Origin: a virus | DNA: 21,083 nucleotides | Virus record (IMG/VR): IMGVR_UViG_3300001472_000240 | Span: 1 to 21,083 of that record | Reading direction: 5' to 3' (one strand) | Shown: piece by piece, positions 14,132 through 21,083 of the stretch | Layout of the letters: each line of letters begins with the position of its first letter | Numbering within the stretch: position 1 is the first letter of the stretch | The notes under the pieces: model-generated | What the model was told of the DNA's origin: nothing | Databases searched by the model: none | Seen by the model: only the letters and a program-made list of their open reading frames with translations | Position numbers and translations under genes: made by a program

Positions 14132-15940
14132 GTGGCTGATGATATATCACAAATAGTTGATGGCTTGAGACTTATTACTGCTCAGAAGTCAATGGGAGCC
14201 GCGGCCTCTGGTACAGAAACTAAAGGTAAAAAAGGTGTAATTATTGATTCAACGTCCAGTAATAAAAAGTCACAAGAAAAAAATAAAGAGGTAAGTGCTA
14301 CTCTTACCTCAAATGAGACGACGAGGTACACTAAGATATTCGAAATACTCCGTAATGTTATTAACCCTGATCCTGAAGCTGCAAGAACTGGAAATACAGC
14401 TAAAGATAAGGTTAAAGATATGTCTGCAACTACTCAAGCGGCTGCTGGCGCTAAGGAAGCGGAAGGAGGGCTACTTGGTAAGTTAGGTGCTATCGGCGCT
14501 TTGCTTGCTACGTTAGGTCCGCTTCTATGGAAGTTAATCAAGAAAAAGTTTTTTGAATATCTTGGAAAGTTTCTCAAGTTTCTTAAAGGTGCTTTTGTAA
14601 AGCTTTTAAAGGGTATCGGTAGGTTAATGTTAAGATTTGGCAAATTTTTATGGAACGGTGCTAAAAAAGCTGCTAAGGCTATTTGGAGTGGTCTTAAAAA
14701 GGTTGGTAAAAGATTGCTGGGGTTTCTCAAAAATACGGCAAGTAAAGTAGGCGGCGCGATTAAAGGCATGTTTAGCGCGCTATGGAATTCGAAATGGGCT
14801 AATGCTTTAAAAGGTGCAGTTAAAGGTGCTTTTAATGCAATAAAGGGAGTTTTATCACAAGCTCTTAATATCGTTAAAGGTGGTGCAAAAGCTGTAGCCA
14901 GTAGTGCTGCCGGTGTCGCCAGTGCTGCAAGTGGTGGGGGAAGTAAACCTAATAGGGGATTTTGGGGAACTCTATATGATAAAGGTACGGACCTTGCCAA
15001 GAAAGGAATTGATAAAACGAAGTCGGCTATAAAGACTACTGTTAAAGCAGTTAAAGCAGTTCCTGGAGTTGTTAAAAACGTAGCTAGATCGGGAGTGGAT
15101 TTAGTTAAGTCTGGTGTAAAGTATACCAAAGGAGCAGTAAAATATGTAGGTGGTAAGGTTTTAAAAGGTGTCTCACAAGCAAAATCAGCCTTAGGTAAAG
15201 TATTGAGACCGGTATTAAAGTCCGGAAAAGGGGTTTTAAAACCTTTATTAACAAAAATTCCTATTATTGGCGGGGCCATTGAAGCAGGGTTTGCTGCTTA
15301 CGATATAAATAAATATGCTGATGATCCAAAGAAGGGAGAGCAAGAGCTTAAAAAACTTATAGGTGATCGAGTTGTAGAAGGTATAGGTGGTGTTGGTGGT
15401 GGTGCACTTGCAGCTGCACTAACAGCAGCTACCGGAGCAGGTCTTCTTGTTTCTGTCCCAGCGTATATGATTGGTGATTATCTTGGAAGATTTGTAGCTA
15501 AGATTTTTACAGACAATTTCGATATGACTAAGCTTGGAGGGGTAGTAATGAATGCATTTGGCATTTCACCAGCAAATTCGAAAGAAGATGTTAAATCTCA
15601 GGTCAAGAAATTTAATGATGGTGTAATTACCCACGGTGGTCAGACAGTAAGAATTAATAGTAAGGATGATGTATTAGCTCTTAAGACAGGAGGACCTCTT
15701 GATTCGATGTTTAAAAGTAAAGATTCTAATGGAATACAAGACGCAGCAGTCTTTAACGATATTAAGAGTGTTAATATAGCTCAGCTTCAAATTCTTACTA
15801 GTATAAGAGATGGTATCATGGCTCTAGGAAGAACCAGTCAAGCAAGTACATCAAGCGGATCATCTACGGCAAACTTTAAACCTAATCTCGCAGCACTAGA
15901 ATATTACAACGATGGGAAGAAGAAGCGCGCTTTCGCCTAA
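14132..15940 (+). CDS. Tape measure protein, gp29-like
   Basis: A 602-residue protein with a GTG start (MADDISQIVDG). T4 gp29, the tape measure and hub protein, has 590 residues, and the gene order tape measure then gp48 matches T4. Residues 112-134 are hydrophobic (LLGKLGAIGALLATLGPLLWKL). A long basic amphipathic stretch follows (about 135-350) of short Lys/Gly/Ala/aromatic units such as AIWSGLKKVGKRLLGFLKN and GVDLVKSGVKYTKGAVKYVG. A second Gly/Ala-rich membrane-like segment is at 411-452. A compact C-terminal part ends YYNDGKKKRAFA. Hydrophobic segments suit a protein ejected into the host envelope. Sequence identity to gp29 was not established; the call rests on length, composition and position. 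Confidence 0.7.
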   Translation: MADDISQIVDGLRLITAQKSMGAAASGTETKGKKGVIIDSTSSNKKSQEKNKEVSATLTSNETTRYTKIFEILRNVINPDPEAARTGNTAKDKVKDMSATTQAAAGAKEAEGGLLGKLGAIGALLATLGPLLWKLIKKKFFEYLGKFLKFLKGAFVKLLKGIGRLMLRFGKFLWNGAKKAAKAIWSGLKKVGKRLLGFLKNTASKVGGAIKGMFSALWNSKWANALKGAVKGAFNAIKGVLSQALNIVKGGAKAVASSAAGVASAASGGGSKPNRGFWGTLYDKGTDLAKKGIDKTKSAIKTTVKAVKAVPGVVKNVARSGVDLVKSGVKYTKGAVKYVGGKVLKGVSQAKSALGKVLRPVLKSGKGVLKPLLTKIPIIGGAIEAGFAAYDINKYADDPKKGEQELKKLIGDRVVEGIGGVGGGALAAALTAATGAGLLVSVPAYMIGDYLGRFVAKIFTDNFDMTKLGGVVMNAFGISPANSKEDVKSQVKKFNDGVITHGGQTVRINSKDDVLALKTGGPLDSMFKSKDSNGIQDAAVFNDIKSVNIAQLQILTSIRDGIMALGRTSQASTSSGSSTANFKPNLAALEYYNDGKKKRAFA

Positions 15941-15954
15941 TACGATAAAAAGAT

Positions 15955-17172
15955 ATGAGTACGATTTTAATTAATACAGCCCAATCTACAGTAACCGAAT
16001 CTGTCGATATATTAGTACCTGGTGGAGGAGATATAAAAACATTAAAACTACCTAACGAAGATGTTCAGCCAAAATTAGCACCTAATGGTATTATTGATGT
16101 CGTTAATAATTTTAGTTGGTATGCTGGCCCTAAAGCAAGTGCAGCAGTTTTAAATAAGACACCGTGTGTATTTTTAACAGAACGAGAGCAAAAAATTAGC
16201 TCTTTGATTTCTGGTGCGATATATTATTTAAAAGCAGCAGCTAAAGGTGTTAAAGCTGCTAGCGATAATGTTAATGATATATTTGGTGTTGACCCTATAG
16301 CATTACTTGGTAAACTTAATTCTCTAGGTAATGAAGGGGGTATGATGAGTCAAATAAAAGGCACTGTTGGTAAATTTAAAGATGCGCTTGATGAGTATGC
16401 AGTAGAAGATACTGCGTTACTAGCAGCTCATAATCTTAAATCGTTAGAGGGTATTTATCTAACTACCAAAACCGGATTTGAATATAGATTACCTTTTTAT
16501 GATCCTCAGCAAACAGTAACGAGTGAGTGGGGCGAGAAAGATGAAAAAACGGGAGGAGTATTAGGTGGTTACATTACTGGGGCTATGAGTAAGGGAGAAA
16601 CTTTTTCCGAAACAATAAACATTACTCAGCCAGGTGTTTATATTGAAAAGCCTAAATATTTTCAGCATGCTACGGAGGGTATAACGAGAACAATTAAGTT
16701 CCCGCTCTTAAATACTATTCGTAGGTCTGATATTAATCAAGTGCAGCAAAATTATGAATTACTTTGGTTATTAGCTTTTCAGAATAAATCTTATAAAACT
16801 TCTTTTGCTAAAAGCCCACCACCGAAACTATATACAATTTCAGTACCAGGGCAGTTTTCCATGCCGTATGCCTATATTTCAGGTTTAACGATTAACTTTT
16901 TAGGTACTGTGAGACGTGCATCTGTTTCTACACCTATACTTTCTGATAAAAAAGTAATAACTAAACCAGTTGAAGTACCTATACCAGAGGCGTATGAGGT
17001 AACAATAGAATTTACATCACTAATTGGTGATTACGGTAATACAATGATGAGTGACGCGTTTACTACATCTGTTATTGGCGACACAGTAACACAAGGATCA
17101 GCTCCGGACCCGGAGGCGTCCCCAACTGGGATTGATCCATTCGGACCAGGCGGATCCGCCGGGCTCACCTAG
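15955..17172 (+). CDS. Baseplate tail tube cap/initiator, gp48-like
   Basis: A 405-residue protein. The tube-fold core is seen at LKSLEGIYLTTKTGFEYRLPFYD, then QPGVYIEKPKYF (225-236), IKFPLLNT (247-254), and LYTISVPGQFSMPYAYISGLTINFLGTVRR, the pattern I associate with T4 gp48, which caps the baseplate and starts tube growth. T4 gp48 has 364 residues. Residues 80-130 add an Ala/Gly helix. The last 25 residues are Pro/Gly/Ser-rich (DPFGPGGSAGLT) and are encoded by visibly GC-rich DNA with inverted repeats, unlike the rest of the gene. It lies 14 bases after the tape measure stop. gp54 is the alternative. Confidence 0.7.
   Translation: MSTILINTAQSTVTESVDILVPGGGDIKTLKLPNEDVQPKLAPNGIIDVVNNFSWYAGPKASAAVLNKTPCVFLTEREQKISSLISGAIYYLKAAAKGVKAASDNVNDIFGVDPIALLGKLNSLGNEGGMMSQIKGTVGKFKDALDEYAVEDTALLAAHNLKSLEGIYLTTKTGFEYRLPFYDPQQTVTSEWGEKDEKTGGVLGGYITGAMSKGETFSETINITQPGVYIEKPKYFQHATEGITRTIKFPLLNTIRRSDINQVQQNYELLWLLAFQNKSYKTSFAKSPPPKLYTISVPGQFSMPYAYISGLTINFLGTVRRASVSTPILSDKKVITKPVEVPIPEAYEVTIEFTSLIGDYGNTMMSDAFTTSVIGDTVTQGSAPDPEASPTGIDPFGPGGSAGLT
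17102..17160. repeat. GC-rich inverted repeats at the 3' end of the gp48-like gene
   Basis: There are two short hairpins in a GC-rich island: CTCCGG-ac-CCGGAG (17102-17115) and the perfect 12-base palindrome GGCGGATCCGCC (17149-17160). No T run follows, so they are not ordinary terminators. Confidence 0.6.
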
Positions 17173-17201
17173 TCTAAATTTGCAACCTATCAATTTAAAA
17201 C

Positions 17202-17573
17202 ATGAGTACAATAATAAATGGAAAAGTTCAAAACGAGATTACAGATCTAGCTACTCTAAGTCGTAATTTGTATGAAAATATTTTTAACGTTAATTTAATT
17301 GAAGACAACAACGTCTACTTTTACAATCTGTTAAATAAGGTAATTTTTCCAGACGATATAAGTGATGAGTTTACTGATGAAATTACTTTAATGTCTGATA
17401 AACCTTGGACTATGTTATCCTTTCAATTATATGGTACGATTAATTTATGGTGGACAGTTTACCTTTTAAATAAACCTGACTATATATTTAAAGCACAGGC
17501 TAATAATACATATAAATTTATTAAGTCTAAGTATATCACTAGTGTGCTAAATAGAATTACAATAAAAGATTAA
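17202..17573 (+). CDS. gp53: Baseplate wedge protein, gp53-like
   Basis: A 123-residue protein. The core MSDKPWTMLSFQLYGTINLWWTVYLLNK (about 64-91) is the hallmark of gp53-type wedge proteins (W-x-x-L-S-x-x-x-Y-G-x-x-x-L-W-W-x-x-x-x-x-N). T4 gp53 (196) has a longer C-terminal domain, so this is a compact form; the RNLYENIF start and acidic IFPDDISDEFTDEI middle are present. gp53 completes the wedge and helps join wedges around the hub. It follows gp48 by 29 bases, and its stop is one base before the next ATG. Confidence 0.75.
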   Translation: MSTIINGKVQNEITDLATLSRNLYENIFNVNLIEDNNVYFYNLLNKVIFPDDISDEFTDEITLMSDKPWTMLSFQLYGTINLWWTVYLLNKPDYIFKAQANNTYKFIKSKYITSVLNRITIKD

Positions 17574-17574
17574 T

Positions 17575-19821
17575 ATGGTTATTTATAGCAACAATCTTCA
17601 TGAAAAACTTCAGGGTATTGCAATAAGTAGAGATTACTTAAAGTACAATACTCCATTTTGTGATATAGTTGACGACCCTGAGTTTCAATTAGATATTGAC
17701 TTAGCTGTTGGATATAACAACGCAATTAATGGTAATCTTGCTGTAGCGGAAAACTTCGTACAGAATTTAGTTCTCAACAGCGGGCAGTTAGACTGGTCCA
17801 CTTTAGATTATTATACATCTAAAATTGTTAATAATCCAATTTTTGACTCGATAGTTCGTGACATTAAAAGTCGATTTGATAATCCTGAACTTTACTCAGA
17901 CGGGTATCAGGAATCTCTTAATGATCAGCTAAAGGATTGTCTTAATTCACCATGTAATTTGTTTTTAGATACTAGTGATAGTATTGGTAGAATGGCTCAA
18001 GCTGCTTCTACTAAATCTGCTGCTAATACTTTCGGTGTAGGGGATCTAAAAGATACCTTTACTAATATGATCGGTGAACTTGACCAGGCTGTTTTTAATA
18101 AAATTCCTGCACTATTTCAGGATGGGTTTGTTGAGGTCACGCAGCTAGCTAACAAGGCTTGGACTAATACACAAGCTGTACTTGCAGGTAAAAAGAACTT
18201 ATCTGAACTTTCTAAGTTAGCGCAAGGGGGTCAATCCCTTAGAAACACAGATAAAGTCTATAGATATACACCTGATATTAAATCTTATTTTGATTTCAAT
18301 ACTACAGGGTCTGCAATCCTTAGTAAAGTTAAAGAAAATCTCGGAGGATGTTTTGATAAATATCAGAATAAATATCGATACAATCCGTACATTGATAATA
18401 CGTCGTTTCCATCTGGTACGCATCCTGTGTATGTTAATGGTGAAACTATTGAAGCAGATGGAGCTAATAAAGTTCAAAGGGTAACTGATAACAATAAAAA
18501 CATGAAGAGGCAGACTGGTAACTTTTCTAGTTTACCGCCGTATGATAATACACCTGTAAGTGGTAAAGGATACTCTGATGGCAACGTAGCAATTTCACAA
18601 ACATTTACTCTACAATCAAAGAAGAGAGGAGTAACATCACACTACTCTGTTTTCGCTGGTCTTGTAGACTATGGTGAGAAGAGAGTTTGGTATGAAGATT
18701 ATTCCGCGTTGGCTGGTGATAAAATGACTTTAAAAGGTATTAGTAATCTAGGTGAAAATACGTACAGGCTTGGAGCCTCGTATATGAGTTCTGGAGGTTT
18801 AACAGAGCTAGGAAAAGCTATTAAAGGACAACTATCAGATAGTGATAAAAGGTCTATTGGTACTTATAATGTGACTGGCGCTATAGCGGTCGGTTGGAAA
18901 CATGATCTTACTGATGCAGGTATGGAAAGCCTTTATAATACACCTAAATCTGGTATTATTAATGATGGTGTTGCTGTAAGTCAGACTTTGTTTAGACGGT
19001 TTACTAATGATCCATCAGTTACACCTTTAAGTAAGAACTACAAAACACCCTTACAACTTAGTAATGAGTTTTTTGCTGCAATGAGAGTACCCAATGGTAA
19101 GTGGTATTATTACAAAGTTATTGACTGGAATGGTCAAAAAGAATCTAACGTTGATATGACTGTTGGTGCATATCAACATTTTATGAGAGCAAATGACTTA
19201 GGTGAACTTGGTGGGGCTAGCAAAGGTGTGCCTATTAGTGATACTGGATGGACCCGTGTTAAAAAGATTGCTCATGACAATCTTGGTACTATTGAGGTCA
19301 AGCTTTGTCAAGGTAGTATTGACAATATTAAAGCGCAGATGGGTGATATGCCTGAAGAGCTAGTTGAAACTAATCCTAACGTTAGTTATGCTATGCAGGG
19401 AAAACGTAATAAACCTATTCAACCAAAACTAGCTAATATGATTAATGCAGCTAGTGCAAAATCTGGCTATAAGATAGAGGTCTATTCTGGTGGTCAAGTT
19501 GCAGCACGCGATGGTGGCCGTAACGGTGTAAACCGAACAGGTTCAAAGAGGCATGATGATGGCTGGGCTGCTGACATTAGAGTGTATGATGGTAGTACTA
19601 GATTAAGTGCAGAAAATCCAAGTCATTTTGACAAGCTCTACCAATTTTCTAAAATACTTAAGAGTGTTGGTATTGAGAGTATTGGAGCTGGTCCAGGTTA
19701 TATGGCAGGCAACTTACACATTGATATCGCTATTAGTAATGGTAGGAGTGGTGCGCAGGCTACAAAGTGGGGCGTAAATGGTAGAAGTGCCAATACACCG
19801 CGTTGGCTGAGAAGTGTTTAA
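17575..19821 (+). CDS. Large tail protein with C-terminal M15-type peptidase domain (tail lysin)
   Basis: A 748-residue protein. Residues about 635-720 form an M15-like (VanY/hedgehog-type) zinc peptidase: the motif H-x-x-G-x-A-x-D is at H660-D667 (KRHDDGWAADIR) and the second His is in GNLHID (H715, D717), preceded by the usual IGAGPGYM loop. Such enzymes cut peptidoglycan stem peptides. The N-terminal about 240 residues are helical and resemble nothing I can name, with DCLNSPC. The middle (about 345-580) has two DG-x-x-(A/V)-x-SQT motifs and a segment KWYYYKVIDWNG...VDMTVGAYQHFM that faintly recalls double-psi barrel modules. It probably breaches the cell wall during tube penetration, replacing gp5 lysozyme. 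The stop overlaps the convergent small terminase stop. Confidence 0.75.
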   Translation: MVIYSNNLHEKLQGIAISRDYLKYNTPFCDIVDDPEFQLDIDLAVGYNNAINGNLAVAENFVQNLVLNSGQLDWSTLDYYTSKIVNNPIFDSIVRDIKSRFDNPELYSDGYQESLNDQLKDCLNSPCNLFLDTSDSIGRMAQAASTKSAANTFGVGDLKDTFTNMIGELDQAVFNKIPALFQDGFVEVTQLANKAWTNTQAVLAGKKNLSELSKLAQGGQSLRNTDKVYRYTPDIKSYFDFNTTGSAILSKVKENLGGCFDKYQNKYRYNPYIDNTSFPSGTHPVYVNGETIEADGANKVQRVTDNNKNMKRQTGNFSSLPPYDNTPVSGKGYSDGNVAISQTFTLQSKKRGVTSHYSVFAGLVDYGEKRVWYEDYSALAGDKMTLKGISNLGENTYRLGASYMSSGGLTELGKAIKGQLSDSDKRSIGTYNVTGAIAVGWKHDLTDAGMESLYNTPKSGIINDGVAVSQTLFRRFTNDPSVTPLSKNYKTPLQLSNEFFAAMRVPNGKWYYYKVIDWNGQKESNVDMTVGAYQHFMRANDLGELGGASKGVPISDTGWTRVKKIAHDNLGTIEVKLCQGSIDNIKAQMGDMPEELVETNPNVSYAMQGKRNKPIQPKLANMINAASAKSGYKIEVYSGGQVAARDGGRNGVNRTGSKRHDDGWAADIRVYDGSTRLSAENPSHFDKLYQFSKILKSVGIESIGAGPGYMAGNLHIDIAISNGRSGAQATKWGVNGRSANTPRWLRSV

Positions 19822-20294
19822 ATATCAATTACTTCTTCTTTCTCTTCACCATTAGTAAGAGCTTTGAGAACCTCTTCTCTTGACATTACAAGCTTAGCGG
19901 TATTGTCAAGGAGGTTAAGCTCTTTTTTCGAATCAATATCCATCTGCTTAACGTCTTTACGTACTTGAATGTTCTCTTTATTAGCATGTATCTTCTGCAT
20001 AGTCTCAATAGCGCTATTAGCTGATCGCATAAGCTCCGCTAAAGATGCTACATCTCTATTCTCTGGTGCAGATGAAATATAGTCCTTAACATTATCAACA
20101 GCATCTAGCGTTGTATCTATAAGTCTTGCAGTCGTCTTAACGAGATACTCTTCTAGTTCACCTGTATCAGGGACTTCAGCTGATTGTTTCGCCTTTGTAA
20201 CTGAATGATTTTGAGTACTTAATTGTGTAATGATGTCATCAACTGCATTGTCAATGTCATTATCAGGATCTAGAGATGAATCGTAGCTTTCCAC
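19818..20294 (-). CDS. terS: Terminase small subunit, gp16-like
   Basis: A 158-residue protein with a GTG start (MESYDSSLD); T4 gp16 has 164. An acidic N-terminus is followed by a helical central region: TARLIDTTLDAVDNVKDYISSAPENRDVASLAELMRSANSAIETMQKIHANKENI. It matches the T4 gp16 pattern where a helix ending in (F/Y)L-x-x-A is followed by a short polar turn, then the RxxxVxAxLMxxxTxxNxxIxxLHKDM-type helix. T4 gp16 forms rings that regulate the large subunit. GATTAAATA lies 5 bases before the GTG, with a GGAG in the gap. It is on the opposite strand from terL and 14 kb away. Its stop shares TTAA with the lysin stop. No alignment was run. Confidence 0.65.
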   Translation of the reverse strand: MESYDSSLDPDNDIDNAVDDIITQLSTQNHSVTKAKQSAEVPDTGELEEYLVKTTARLIDTTLDAVDNVKDYISSAPENRDVASLAELMRSANSAIETMQKIHANKENIQVRKDVKQMDIDSKKELNLLDNTAKLVMSREEVLKALTNGEEKEEVIDI

Positions 20295-20299
20295 TCCTA

Positions 20300-20307
20300 T
20301 ATTTAAT
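20300..20307 (-). promoter_or_regulatory. Late-promoter-like ATTAAATA, 5 bases before GTG
   Basis: GATTAAATA-TAGGA-GTG on the - strand, ahead of the small terminase. It also supplies a Shine-Dalgarno-like GGAG overlapping the start. Confidence 0.6.
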
Positions 20308-20333
20308 CTAAGTCTAATATAATCAACTAGTAG

Positions 20334-20361
20334 TTGAATTTTTTTATTAGTAGTATATTAT
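20334..20361 (+). promoter_or_regulatory. Possible sigma70-like (early) promoter before dut
   Basis: TTGAAT (20334-20339), a 16-base spacer and TATTAT (20356-20361) resemble a host-type promoter. Initiation would fall near 20368, on the second ATG of the dUTPase gene. AT-rich sequence makes chance matches likely. Confidence 0.3.
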
Positions 20362-20367
20362 ATGTGT

Positions 20368-20790
20368 ATGAAGTTAAAGTTTGAAAAGACTCATGTTGAT
20401 GCGGTGTTGCCAGTAAAAAATCATAATAATGATACAGGTATGGATGTTACTTCAGTTGAAAGTGTAACTATCCCTGCACGTGGCTCTGCGGTTGTTGGTG
20501 TTGGTCTTAAGTTTGCTTATATTGAAGAAGGCTTTTGGGTTAAAGTAGAAGGACGTTCTGGTCTCGGGTTTAAGCATGGTATTATACCACACCCAGGTAT
20601 CATCGATGAGGGTTATCGTGGTGATGCTGGAGTTAAGCTCTATAATCTAACTGATAAAAATTATGAAGTAAAAGCTGGAGATCGTATTGCTCAGTTCGTA
20701 GTATATGCTAACTACCCGGTTGAAGTATCAGAGGATTCTGTTGAAGAATCTGTTCGCGGTGATAAAGGCTTCGGTAGTTCAGGTAAATAA
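20368..20790 (+). CDS. dut: dUTPase (dUTP diphosphatase), trimeric family
   Basis: Hydrolyses dUTP to dUMP and pyrophosphate, keeping uracil out of phage DNA and feeding dTMP synthesis. All five trimeric dUTPase motifs are visible (numbering from ATG 20368, 140 residues): 1 DTGMDV (22-27), 2 GRSGL (62-66), 3 IIDEGYRGDAGV (78-89), 4 GDRIAQ (104-109), 5 RGDKGFGSSG (130-139). ATG 20368 (MKLKFEKTHVDAVLP) aligns best with family starts; an ATG two codons earlier at 20362 is equally possible. No clear late box precedes it, fitting an early or middle gene. The clamp loader follows after three bases, so the two are probably co-expressed. Confidence 0.93.
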   Translation: MKLKFEKTHVDAVLPVKNHNNDTGMDVTSVESVTIPARGSAVVGVGLKFAYIEEGFWVKVEGRSGLGFKHGIIPHPGIIDEGYRGDAGVKLYNLTDKNYEVKAGDRIAQFVVYANYPVEVSEDSVEESVRGDKGFGSSGK

Positions 20791-20793
20791 GTT

Positions 20794-21083
20794 ATGATTG
20801 AGTTTGACAAGATTTGGGTTGAGAAGTATAGGCCGGCTAAGTTAGATGATCTTATCCTCGATGATAAGTCTCTAAGAATAGTATCACAGTTTAAGGATGA
20901 AATTCCTAATTTACTATTTGTCGGCAGTCCTGGTACTGGTAAAACTACTCTTGCAAGAATTATTGTTAATGACATTCTAGGATGTAACTATCTTTATATT
21001 AATGCTTCTGACGAATCTGGTATTGATACTATTCGTCATAACATTACTAACTTCGCTCAGACCAAGTCATTTGATGGGGGCGT
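20794..21083 (+). CDS. gp44: Sliding-clamp loader ATPase, gp44-like (3' truncated)
   Basis: The first 96 residues of an AAA+ clamp loader subunit, cut by the right edge. IWVEKYRP (7-14) is the RFC/gp44 opening box, GSPGTGKT (44-51) is Walker A, and INASDESGIDTIR fits the conserved segment after it. In T4, gp44 forms the clamp loader with gp62 and loads the gp45 sliding clamp for replication; gp45 also activates late transcription there. Walker B and the SRC box lie outside the window. The ATG is three bases after the dut stop. Confidence 0.9.
   Translation, partial: MIEFDKIWVEKYRPAKLDDLILDDKSLRIVSQFKDEIPNLLFVGSPGTGKTTLARIIVNDILGCNYLYINASDESGIDTIRHNITNFAQTKSFDGG

Noticed and set aside
14434-15279. 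A 281-codon open frame on the - strand inside the tape measure gene
   Set aside because: It is antisense to a Lys/Ala/Gly/Leu-rich gene whose codons rarely give stops in that frame. The product is Pro/Leu/Thr-rich and resembles no protein, and no start signal precedes it.
15306-15317. TAAATA followed by ATG inside the tape measure gene
   Set aside because: The spacing is three bases and the ATG is out of frame with the gene, opening no credible frame.
20784-20789. TAAATA four bases before the clamp loader ATG
   Set aside because: It is formed by the last Lys codon and stop of the dUTPase, the spacing is off by one, and clamp loader is expected to be early or middle. It may be chance.
1-21083. 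tRNA genes, CRISPR arrays, insertion sequences, integrase or attachment sites
   Set aside because: No cloverleaf-like segments, regular spacer arrays, transposase motifs or integrase motifs were seen while reading both strands. Gaps between genes are at most about 110 bases.

Overview
This window is a structural-gene segment of a contractile-tailed double-stranded DNA phage (myovirus) of the T4 superfamily. Evidence from family-level sequence features includes a gp17-type large terminase with Walker and nuclease motifs, a gp18-type tail sheath, a gp14-type neck protein, gp26/gp48/gp53-type baseplate proteins, a gp5-like OB-fold plus spike pair, a dUTPase, and the start of a gp44-type clamp-loader ATPase. 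The DNA is AT-rich. Gene order is clearly rearranged relative to T4, which suggests a distant T4-like phage, possibly marine (cyanophage/pelagiphage-like); that placement is an inference. A GT9-like glycosyltransferase and an M15-type murein peptidase domain fit a Gram-negative host.

Layout: (1) 1-1514 (+): 3' end of a Gly/Asn-repeat tail-fibre-like protein, then a glycosyltransferase, closed by a palindromic terminator. (2) 1564-3741 (-): an acidic repeat-bearing protein, a hairpin terminator, a small unknown protein and the neck protein gp14. (3) 3820-8498 (+): large terminase, a tail-tube-fold protein and the tail sheath, closed by a strong terminator. (4) 8551-11132 (-): an alpha-helical unknown protein, an OB-fold gp5-like hub protein and a beta-helical spike with an HxH tip. 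(5) 11242-19821 (+): two further tube-fold proteins, tandem gp26-like paralogues, a tape measure protein, gp48-like tube cap, gp53-like wedge protein and a 748-residue protein ending in an M15 peptidase. (6) 19818-20294 (-): small terminase. (7) 20362-21083 (+): dUTPase and clamp loader, the edge of a DNA-metabolism region. There is no gene-free stretch over 300 bases, and no tRNA, CRISPR array or insertion sequence was seen.

The most striking signal is regulatory. Twelve sites match the T4 late-promoter core (TATAAATA-like; here mostly GATTAAATA, GCATAAATA or GACTAAATA). Nine of them are followed by exactly five bases and then ATG or GTG. If they work like T4 late promoters, transcription would start on or next to the start codon and many late mRNAs would be leaderless or nearly so. 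The same rule corrects several start codons and points to an in-frame internal start inside the acidic protein at 2761-3741, predicting a nested second product.

Together the genes build the neck, DNA-packaging motor, sheath, tube, tape measure, baseplate and spike. The usual lysozyme domain of gp5 is absent, and an M15 peptidase on a different tail protein may replace it.
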